Shown piece after piece: positions 9,539 to 16,781 of a DNA stretch of 64,000 bases. The notes below the pieces were generated by a model. That model ran no database searches and was not told the origin of the DNA. It saw nothing but the letters and a program-made list of their open reading frames with translations. The stretch is from Candidatus Eiseniibacteriota bacterium (GTDB taxonomy: Bacteria > Eisenbacteria > RBG-16-71-46 > CAIMUX01), in assembly GCA_016712505.1 (NCBI GenBank), contig JADJQY010000004.1:620001-684000 (forward strand). The letters run 5' to 3'. The position numbers were made by a program, and so were the translations under genes. How positions within the stretch are numbered: position 1 is the first letter of the stretch; each line of letters starts with the position of its first letter.

Positions 9539-9742
9539 CTACTCCACCAGCCCCCAGACCAGCATCGCCTTCTGACGATTCTCTTCCTGGAAGTAGATGA
9601 CGTCGTACTTGGCCCGGTCGAACGGTCCTTCGTAGCCGAGCTTGACCAGGAAGCGCTTTACCTGACCCGGCTCCACCACCTGCCAGCGAATGCGCGGGTT
9701 CTTCTCCTGCATCTGCTTCATCGATTCACGAATGTCGAGCAC
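9539..9742 (-). CDS. Small conserved-looking protein, 67 aa
   Basis: The start is a GTG at 9742, with AAGGAG 7 nt upstream; longer in-frame starts lack an RBS. The 67-residue product (MLDIRESMKQMQEKNPRIRW...MLVWGLVE) is mixed charged/hydrophobic, has no signal peptide and looks like a compact alpha/beta cytosolic protein. Codon use is like that of its neighbours and the RBS is good, so I consider it real. I do not recognise a family. It lies 64 bp downstream of the subtilase stop, on the same strand. Confidence 0.7.
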   Translation of the reverse strand: MLDIRESMKQMQEKNPRIRWQVVEPGQVKRFLVKLGYEGPFDRAKYDVIYFQEENRQKAMLVWGLVE

Positions 9743-9806
9743 GCCCGATCTCCTTCCCTGCTGGAACCGCGGGAGACTAGCACAAGGTCGCGCGCTCGGC
9801 ACCTGG

Positions 9807-11886
9807 CTAGCGGCCGGCGCCCCGCGGAAGGTGCAGCACCGTGCGGCGCATCCCGGTTCCCCCGGCTTCCATCTCGAGGTAGTAGACCCCGCCCGGGAGC
9901 GGTTCGTGGCCCGCCGCGCCGATGCTCCAGTCGAGCGCATAGACGCCGCCGTTTCCGATCAGCTCTCCCCCAGCGAGCCGCCGACCTGCGGCATCGAGCA
10001 GACTCCACCGCGCGGTTTCCGGGGTCTCCCCCGACTTGAGCGCGAAGAGCGCGCGCAACCGCCCAGCGAAAGGATTGGGCTGCACCAGGAGCTCGGCCCT
10101 CCGGGTCGGGGAGGTCCCGGGGAGAGAGGAGATCGCCGGGGTGGTGAACGACCAGGTCTGGCGCGAGATGCGCCGGTGATTGACCGCGTCCTCGGCGATC
10201 ACTTCCCAGCGGTAGGTGGTCTCCGGGGCCAGGGCCGAAACCAGGCTGAGCGTGGTGTCCGATCCGGCGGAGATCAGGAGGGGAAAACCGCCGCCGGGGC
10301 TGGCCTCGCGCAGCGATACCCGGTAGGTGACGGCCGCGCCGCTGTCGCCGTCGTGCGTCGCCCGCCAGGTGAAGGCCGGGCTGAGGGTGTTGAGCGCAGC
10401 CCCATCCGCAGGAGCCAGGAGCGAGAAGGGGTAGGGGTAGAGGAGGGGCGCGCTCTGGAGCGCGGCCAGGACATTGGCCCGGCCGTGTCCGTAGGCGTTG
10501 TCGGGATTGCCATGGCGATCCGCGGTGGCCATGAGGGCGGCACGCAGATCCATCGGTCCCCACTCGGGGTGAGCCTCGAAGAGGAGCGCGGAGGCGCCGC
10601 CGATCAGCGGAGTGGAGAGGGACGTGCCGTTGGCGGTGCCGTAGGCCTCCGGGTCCTCCGCATCGGCCCACCAGGTGTCGACCCCGCGAGCCACCACCTC
10701 GGGCTTGATCCGCCCGTCGGCCGTCGGTCCGCGAGAGGAGAACCAGGCGATCTGATTGTTGCTATCGACCGCCCCGACGGCAACCATGCTGTCGGCGTCG
10801 GCCGGGGTGCCCAGGGTGTTGACTCCCTCGCCGTAGGTTGCCGGCCGCGTTGACGCACAGGATGCCGCGGGCCGCCGCGATGTCGAGCGCGCGGGTGATC
10901 ACCGCGGTGTCGCCGTCCCGCTCGGGCGCGTCCCAGCAGGCACCGTTGTCGAAGCAGACGTAGGACAGGCTGGCGCTGGTGACCCGCACTCCGGCGCTGT
11001 CGGCCCACTCGAGGGCCGCGACGTAGAAGTCCTCCTCGGCCTGGGTCTCGCTCCGGATGTCCTCGGTCTTGGCCAGATAGAATGGCGCGCCGTAGCCCGG
11101 ACCGACGATGTTGCCGGGGTCGTTCCCTCCCGCCACGGCCCAGCAGCCGGTGCCATGGCGGTGCTGGCCCGGATCATCCTCCGATTCGTTCTGGACGTTG
11201 CCGTCGGCGAAGACGAAGTCGCGCTCCGCGACCAGGTCGGCGTGGGCAAAGGCGGAATGGTCCTTCCGGAACCCGGTGTCGAGCATCATGACCGGCACCC
11301 GATTGCCGCTGAAACCGAGTGCGTGGACCGGGGGCACGTTGATCTCGCTGAGCTGGGGACCGGCGGGACCGTAGTCGGGGACTTCGCTGTCGAGCGGCGA
11401 GAACCGCTGGTCGCTCGGCCTCCGCCGCTCCTGGGAGAGGGTGCGTCCGAGCGGTCGCCCGGAAGCATCGACCTCCGGCCCGAGCGAGGCACGTTCGGCG
11501 GTCGCCACCGGGCGGAGCGATCCGACGAAGGGCAGCGCCGCGATCCGGGCGCGCTGCGCGTTCGTCGCCTCGATCGAGACCGCGTTGAACCAGCGGCTCC
11601 GGGTGCGAATCGCCGCGTCGCGGGCGATCTCCGTCACGTACGGTTCCCACAGGGGGAGATCTCGCTCCTCCGGCAGCGTCGCGCCGACCGTGGCGCGGCG
11701 GGACCAGCTCTCCGCCGGGCGCGACTCGGCGATGACCAGAGCGTTCTTGGCGTCGAGCGAGAGATCGCCCCGATCGCGGAGAAACACCCAGTAGGGAGCA
11801 GGTTCCTCCGCCAGCGCCATGCCCGGCGCCGCGAGGAAGAAGGCCGAGGTCAGTCGGTGCAGAAGCTGCTTCGCCTGCCGGCGCAT
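9807..11886 (-). CDS. Subtilisin-like serine protease (S8) with a one-base frameshift
   Basis: Exported S8 protease. The ATG at 11886 follows GGAGGT and encodes a signal peptide ending near AEEPA. Catalytic residues: Asp203 in VPVMMLDTGF, His244 in QHRHGTGC, and Ser in ANGTSLSTPLIGGAS. The C-terminus has a fibronectin-like segment and a sorting domain ('LVQPNPFAGRL', 'LLDAAGRRLAGG', 'GGVYYLEMEAG'). The frame breaks at about 10836. Upstream frame reads VNAAGN; the downstream frame resumes as YGEGVNTLGTPADADSMVAVGA. Removing one C (one G of the + strand GG at 10836-10837) restores a continuous ~690-aa protein. The break is inside the conserved catalytic core, so it is either an assembly error or a recent inactivation. 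Confidence 0.85.
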
Positions 11887-11958
11887 GTCGAACCTCCGAT
11901 CTGATGTCTGTCCTGCGCGGCAACCGGGATCGCGCGGCGCGATCGGCCGGGTGGGTGC

Positions 11959-12765
11959 TCACCCCGCCTGGTCGGCCTCCTGACGCCCCAGGGAGAGTTC
12001 GCCCTGGAGCGCCGGATGAATCTTACCGTTTGTGGCCAGGATGGAGCGACCCTCGCGCCAGGCAATTCCACCCCGGCAGTCGGTCACCTGGCCCCCGGCC
12101 TCAGTCACCAGGAGCGCCCCGGCGGCCACATCCCAGGCGTTCAGATTGAGCTCCCAGAAGCCGTCGTACCGCCCATCGGCCACGTAGGCGAGGTCGAGGG
12201 CGGCCGATCCGCACCGGCGCAATCCGCGGGAGATGCGGGCCAGACGAGCCCAGTTCTCCAGGTTGACGTCGTGCATTCCATCCACGCTGTAGGCGAAACC
12301 GCTGGCCAGGAGCGAGCGGGAGAGCTCATCGGACTCCGACACTTCCATCCGCGCGGAGCGGTTCCGCCAGGCCCCGCCCCCCCGCGTGGCGGTGAACAGC
12401 TCATCGAGATAGGGGGCAAAGACCACGCCGACCAGCGGACCCGCCTCGTCTTCGAGCGCGATCGAAACGCAGTACATCGGGTGGCGATGGACGTAGTTGG
12501 TCGTGCCGTCGAGCGGATCGATCACCCAGCGGAGCCCGCCCGCGCCCTCCTTGCGCGCCCCCTCCTCGGCCAGGATGCCGTGATCCGGATAGCGGGCACC
12601 GATCCGGCCGGTCACCAGCCGTTCCACCTCCAGGTCGAGTTCGGTGACCAGGTTTCGCCACCCTTTGTATCCGACCGCCGCGCGGGTCACCGAGCCGTGC
12701 GCCGCGAGTAGCCGTCCGCCCGCCTCCCGCGCCAGCTCGACCGCGAAATCCAGCCATTCCTGCAT
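11959..12765 (-). CDS. Inositol-monophosphatase-family phosphatase
   Basis: 268 aa. The ATG at 12765 is preceded by GGAGGT. It is a Mg2+-dependent sugar/inositol phosphate phosphatase of the IMPase/SuhB/HisN superfamily. Metal-binding motifs: AEEG (Glu67/68), DPLDGT (83-88, Asp83 and Asp86) and WDVAAG (Trp211-Asp212). Length is normal for the family. The substrate cannot be told: inositol-1-phosphate, histidinol phosphate and fructose-1,6-bisphosphate are all possible. It is divergent from glycyl-tRNA synthetase (171 bp between starts) and cytosolic. Confidence 0.93.
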   Translation of the reverse strand: MQEWLDFAVELAREAGGRLLAAHGSVTRAAVGYKGWRNLVTELDLEVERLVTGRIGARYPDHGILAEEGARKEGAGGLRWVIDPLDGTTNYVHRHPMYCVSIALEDEAGPLVGVVFAPYLDELFTATRGGGAWRNRSARMEVSESDELSRSLLASGFAYSVDGMHDVNLENWARLARISRGLRRCGSAALDLAYVADGRYDGFWELNLNAWDVAAGALLVTEAGGQVTDCRGGIAWREGRSILATNGKIHPALQGELSLGRQEADQAG

Positions 12766-12936
12766 TCCACCTCCGGGGTTGCCTGTCCGCACATCGACCT
12801 GTAATTTACAGCGAATCGTGCCGAAAAGGCAGAGTCGGGCGGAAAGAGGGGCGGATCGGTCCCGGGAAGGGCCGGTCGGGAACGAAGCGCGGGGGCCGCG
12901 CCAAGTGGGCCAGCAGCGGAAGGTAACGAGGTTTTC

Positions 12937-14253
12937 ATGGAATCGGTGATGGACAAGATCGTCAGTCTGGCCAAGCGCCGCGGCTTTGTGTTCCCCTCGA
13001 GCGAGATCTACGGCGGCATCAACGCCTGCTGGGACTACGGCCCCCTCGGCTCCAAGCTCAAGATGAACGTCAAGCAGGCCTGGTTCAAGGCGATGACCCA
13101 GATGCGGGACGACATCGAGGGGCTCGACGCGGCGATCCTGATGCACCCGCGGGTCTGGCACGCCTCGGGCCATGTGGAGAACTTCACCGATCCGCTGGTC
13201 GACTGTCGCGAGTGCAAGGCGCGCTTCCGCGAAGACCAGATTCCGCAGTCGCAGTGCCCGCTCAAGCCGTCGAAGTGCCCTGGCCAGCACGACAAGTGCA
13301 ACCTGACCGAGGCGCGTCACTTCAATCTCATGTTCAAGACCTTCATGGGTCCGGTGGAGGAAGACGCCAACGTCATCTTCCTCCGCCCCGAGACCGCGCA
13401 GGGGATCTACGTCAACTACAAGAACGTCCTCGAGTCGTCGCGCCACAAGGTGCCTTTCGGCATCGCCCAGATCGGCAAGGCGTTCCGCAACGAGATCACT
13501 CCTGGCAACTTCATCTTCCGCACCCGCGAGTTCGAGCAGATGGAGATGCAGTTCTTCGTCAAGCCGGGCACCGACGAGGAGTGGTTCGAGACCTGGCGCG
13601 GCATCCGGATGGACTGGTACCACCAGCATGGCATCCGGCCGGAGAAGCTCCGCTGGCACAAGCACGAGAAGCTGGCCCACTACGCCCGTGCCGCCTACGA
13701 CATCGAGTACGAGTTCCCCTTCGGCTGGAGCGAGCTCGAGGGGATCCACAATCGCACCGACTTCGACCTGAGCCGCCACCAGGAGTTTTCGGGCAAGAAG
13801 CTGGAGTACTTCGATGAGGAGACGAAGGAGCGGTACCTCCCCTACATCATCGAGACCTCGGCCGGCTGCGACCGCTCGCTCCTCACCTTCCTGGTCGACG
13901 CCTACCGCGAGGATGAGCAGGAGGGCGAGGTCCGGAACTACCTCTCGCTCCATCCCAAGCTTGCGCCGATCAAGGTTGCGGTCTTCCCGCTGGTCAAGCG
14001 CGACGGCATGCCCGAGATCGCGGCCAGGATCGTGGCCGACCTCCGTCCCCGCATGGAGGTGTTCTACGACGAGAAGGGAGCGGTCGGCCGTCGCTATCGC
14101 CGGATGGACGAGGTGGGAACCCCCTTCTGCATCACGGTCGACTCCGAGACCCTGACCAACCAGTCGGTCACGGTCCGCATGCGCGACACCCTGGAGCAGG
14201 TCCGGGTCGACATGAGCCAGCTCCGCACCTGGCTCGAGGAGCGGATTTGTTAG
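12937..14253 (+). CDS. glyQS: Glycyl-tRNA synthetase, alpha2 type
   Basis: 438 aa. Class II aminoacyl-tRNA synthetase that charges tRNA-Gly, of the homodimeric (eukaryotic/Gram-positive-like) type rather than the alpha2beta2 GlyQ/GlyS type. Evidence: the N-terminal 'RRGFVFPSSEIYGGINACWDYGPLG', motif 2 region 'FRNEITPGNFIFRTREFEQME', motif 3 'ETSAGCDRSLLTFL', and a C-terminal anticodon-binding domain ('APIKVAVFPLVKRDGMPEIA'). A Cys cluster (CRECKARF...CPLKPSKCPG, residues ~90-115) may bind zinc. The ATG at 12937 is chosen because the conserved N-terminus begins directly after it. Two GC-rich hairpins follow the stop. Confidence 0.97.
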   Translation: MESVMDKIVSLAKRRGFVFPSSEIYGGINACWDYGPLGSKLKMNVKQAWFKAMTQMRDDIEGLDAAILMHPRVWHASGHVENFTDPLVDCRECKARFREDQIPQSQCPLKPSKCPGQHDKCNLTEARHFNLMFKTFMGPVEEDANVIFLRPETAQGIYVNYKNVLESSRHKVPFGIAQIGKAFRNEITPGNFIFRTREFEQMEMQFFVKPGTDEEWFETWRGIRMDWYHQHGIRPEKLRWHKHEKLAHYARAAYDIEYEFPFGWSELEGIHNRTDFDLSRHQEFSGKKLEYFDEETKERYLPYIIETSAGCDRSLLTFLVDAYREDEQEGEVRNYLSLHPKLAPIKVAVFPLVKRDGMPEIAARIVADLRPRMEVFYDEKGAVGRRYRRMDEVGTPFCITVDSETLTNQSVTVRMRDTLEQVRVDMSQLRTWLEERIC

Positions 14254-14255
14254 CC

Positions 14256-14280
14256 GCGGCGGGCGCCCCGCGCCCGCCGC
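14256..14280 (+). terminator. GC hairpin after glyQS
   Basis: Perfect 10-bp stem GCGGCGGGCG (14256-14265) / CGCCCGCCGC (14271-14280) with a 5-nt loop, 3 nt after the stop codon. No T-tract follows; it could stabilise the mRNA 3' end. Confidence 0.5.
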
Positions 14281-14341
14281 TGTCCGTGCGAACTGCGGAT
14301 TGACCTTGGCGCGAGGCCGCACTACTATCGTCTTACTTGCC

Positions 14342-14385
14342 CCCCGCCCGACTAGCCGCTTGCGGCCCGGGCGGGGTTATTCTTT
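14342..14385 (+). terminator. Compound hairpin upstream of the NYN gene
   Basis: Outer stem CCCCGCCCG (14342-14350) / CGGGCGGGG (14368-14376), inner stem GCCGC/GCGGC (14355-14366), followed by TTATTCTTT (14377-14385). This is a good intrinsic terminator for glyQS, just upstream of the next gene. Confidence 0.7.
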
Positions 14386-14394
14386 ACTGTCGCG

Positions 14395-15032
14395 ATGGCG
14401 ACCGAACCTCGAGTCAAAGCACGATCGCGTTCTTCGACGGACAGAACCTCTTCCACGCTGCGCGTGAGGCTTTCGGAAACAAACACCCGAACTACGGACC
14501 GCTCGAACTTGCGAACTCGATCTGCGTTCTCAAGGGCTGGGATCTCGTGCAGACGCGTTTCTACACCGGAATCCCCGACCCAGCCGACGCCCCGTTCTGG
14601 CACGACTACTGGAGTCGGCGTCTGCAAGCGCTGAGTCGCAAGGGAGTCGTCGTGTACTCCCGCCCCCTTCGGTATCGAAACAAGATCGTTCGACTGCCGG
14701 ATGGGTCGGAGCATTCGTTTGCGGCCGGAGAGGAAAAGGGAATCGATGTGCGGATCGCGCTGGACCTGATTCGGCTCGCCACTCACGACGAGTACGATGT
14801 CGGCTTGATCTTCAGCCAGGACCAGGATCTCTCGGAGGTGGCGGATGAGATTCGAAGCCTGGCGCGCGAAAGTGATCGATGGATCAAGCTGGCTTCCGCC
14901 TTTCCATCCGGTCCGGTGAGCCGAAATCGACGAGGGATCAACAAGACTGACTGGATCCCGATCGATCGCGAGCTCTACCAACGATGCGTGGATCCGTACG
15001 ACTACCGTGCACCGGATCGTCGCCGCCCGTGA
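14395..15032 (+). CDS. NYN/PIN-like (LabA/DUF88) domain protein, start region frameshifted
   Basis: About 212 aa. NYN domains are PIN-fold, metal-dependent nuclease-like domains, thought to act on RNA. Acidic residues typical of the fold are visible: FFDGQNLF near the N-terminus, 'GIDVRIALDL' and 'IFSQDQDLSEVADEI'. The main frame (through 'TIAFFDGQNLF') has no plausible start. The ATG at 14395 opens a neighbouring frame (MATEPRVKA) that would join smoothly if one base were missing near 14420. I therefore place the start at 14395 with a one-base deletion. A TTG at 14337 in the main frame is unlikely, since it would sit before the terminator hairpin. The stop TGA overlaps the GTG of the next gene (GTGA). 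Confidence 0.75.
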
Positions 15033-15784
15033 GCAGAGTCGCGAAAGCAACCCTTACGTCCCGTCTGAGCGCCGCCGCCCTCCGCGCCGCCACCGCCGAG
15101 CGGATCCACGCCGCCGAAGCCAACTTCGGACTGACGCTTCCGCCGCAGGTCGCGCACGGCGCGTTTCTCGCCGCCTTCATCGCCGCAGGTCGGTTCCCCG
15201 CCTTCGCGGCGCAACTGGAGGCCGCGCTCGATGCCGAGGTCTCCCCCTGCTGGCTCCGCGAGTCGGTGCTCCAGAGCTACCTCTTCGTCGGCTTTCCCCG
15301 CACCTGGACCGCGTTCAAGCATCTACGTGTTGCGCTGGCCGCGCGGGGCGAGACGAACCCACCCGCGGTCGAGGTTCACGACCTCGGCGCCCGCCTCGAG
15401 CACGGCCCCTCGATCGCGCCTTTGATCGCCGAATGGTGGGAGCGCGGCGAAGCGCTCTGTCGCCGGATCTACGGCCCCCAGTACCAGCGTCTGCGCGAGA
15501 ACCTCGGCGGCTATCATCCCGAACTGGCCGACTGGATGATCCTCGAGGGATACGGAAAGGTGCTCTCCCGGCCGGAGATCGATCCCGGCGAGCGCGAACT
15601 CTGGATCCTCCCGATCCTGATCGTGCAGGACGCGCGCGACCAGCTCCACTCGCACCTCAAGGGCGCACTCCGGGTCGGCGTCCCGCACGCCACCCTCTCG
15701 GCCGTCTTCGACCTGGTCAGCGCGGTGGCCGCGCCCAGCGCATCCCTCTTCGCGCGCCGGCTGCTGGTGCGCCTCGGGGCATAG
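15029..15784 (+). CDS. Carboxymuconolactone-decarboxylase/AhpD-like protein
   Basis: 251 aa. The GTG start at 15029 overlaps the stop of the NYN gene (GTGA), so the two are probably translationally coupled. The CMD-like segments are 'RESVLQSYLFVGFPRTWTAF' (residues ~80-100) and 'DQLHSHLKGALRVGVPHATL' (~200-220). The first lacks the CxxC that AhpD-type peroxidase partners use, so a thiol redox role is not supported. It is probably a cytosolic all-helical enzyme of unknown substrate. Its stop faces that of the PD40 lipoprotein gene across 34 bp. Confidence 0.75.
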   Translation: MSRVAKATLTSRLSAAALRAATAERIHAAEANFGLTLPPQVAHGAFLAAFIAAGRFPAFAAQLEAALDAEVSPCWLRESVLQSYLFVGFPRTWTAFKHLRVALAARGETNPPAVEVHDLGARLEHGPSIAPLIAEWWERGEALCRRIYGPQYQRLRENLGGYHPELADWMILEGYGKVLSRPEIDPGERELWILPILIVQDARDQLHSHLKGALRVGVPHATLSAVFDLVSAVAAPSASLFARRLLVRLGA

Positions 15785-15818
15785 GCACCAGCCCGCCCCG
15801 GGTCCGAGCCGCGCGCCG

Positions 15819-16781
15819 CTACTTCCCCGTGCTATCCGGCAGCGCGTAGTCCTCCAGCCGCGTGAGCTGATAGCAGTCCGTTCCGTCCAGCCGCGCCACG
15901 TACAACACCGTCACGTTGCTCACGGAGTCGAGGGCGGAGTAGACGAAGCTCTCTCCGTCGGGGGAGAACGCCATCTCTAGACCGTACTCAACCAACCTTC
16001 GCTTCGTCATTGTGTCGAGGTCGATCACGCTCGTGGCCCTTCGCTCGTGAACCGAGTAGTCCACGAACCCCAGCGACTTCCCGTCCGGGGAGAATCGAGG
16101 TGTGATGGCGTCCATCCAGAGAAGCACCTGTACCGAGTCTGGGGTTGCAAATGGGGTCAGCCGGACCCCATTCCCGCCTGCGATCCAGCGACCGTCGGCC
16201 GACCAGCAGACGGAGGAGGTGATTTGCCTCGTCAGAAAGCGTTGCGCGCCCGTCGCGAGATCCAGATGCCATAGCCCGAGGGCGGCACCGTCGGCCGTGA
16301 ACACGATCGATCGGCCATCAGGCGACCAGTCGCTGTATGGTTTCTGCCCCGGTCCCACCGTAAGCTGCGCGACCTCTCCGCTGTCGATCTCCATGCGATG
16401 AACCTGGATGATCCCGTCTCGAAGCTGACGACCGAAGGTAATCGAGCGACCGTCAGGAGACCAAACCGGTTGGTGGCCACGCCCAAGGTATCTCCGTTCT
16501 CCGGAGCGCAGATTGAGCATCCAGATCTGGTTGATGCCTCTTGCCAACACGTCGTCCCAACCCACCGCGATCCGCTCGTAGACGATCTGCCCGCCGTTTG
16601 CCGCGTTCCAGTTCGGATAGCGGTCCATTGGAGACGAATCATCTCGATACTCCACTCCAGGTGAGCAGAGTCGCGGGACCGTATCCGAGGGGCTAGCTCC
16701 CTCATCGGCGACGCATCCGGCAGCGGTCGCGAGTCCGGCTAGCAGCGCCGCTCTCGCGATCGCGAGAGCGCTACCGGACAA
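15819..16781 (-). CDS. TolB/PD40 beta-propeller lipoprotein
   Basis: 320 aa. The start is TTG at 16781, chosen because it directly precedes a lipoprotein signal peptide (SGSALAIARAALLAGLATAAGC) and overlaps the upstream protease stop (16771-16773) by 11 bp. The mature part has several ~40-residue beta-propeller blades with the 'WSPDGRSI.F' signature: HQPVWSPDGRSITFGRQ, DWSPDGRSIVF, CWSADGRWIAGG, RFSPDGKSLGF, AFSPDGESFVYS. It probably folds as a six-bladed propeller anchored in a membrane. Translational coupling to the subtilase suggests they act together. The function is unknown; propellers of this type usually bind protein or peptide partners. Confidence 0.8.
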   Translation of the reverse strand: MSGSALAIARAALLAGLATAAGCVADEGASPSDTVPRLCSPGVEYRDDSSPMDRYPNWNAANGGQIVYERIAVGWDDVLARGINQIWMLNLRSGERRYLGRGHQPVWSPDGRSITFGRQLRDGIIQVHRMEIDSGEVAQLTVGPGQKPYSDWSPDGRSIVFTADGAALGLWHLDLATGAQRFLTRQITSSVCWSADGRWIAGGNGVRLTPFATPDSVQVLLWMDAITPRFSPDGKSLGFVDYSVHERRATSVIDLDTMTKRRLVEYGLEMAFSPDGESFVYSALDSVSNVTVLYVARLDGTDCYQLTRLEDYALPDSTGK

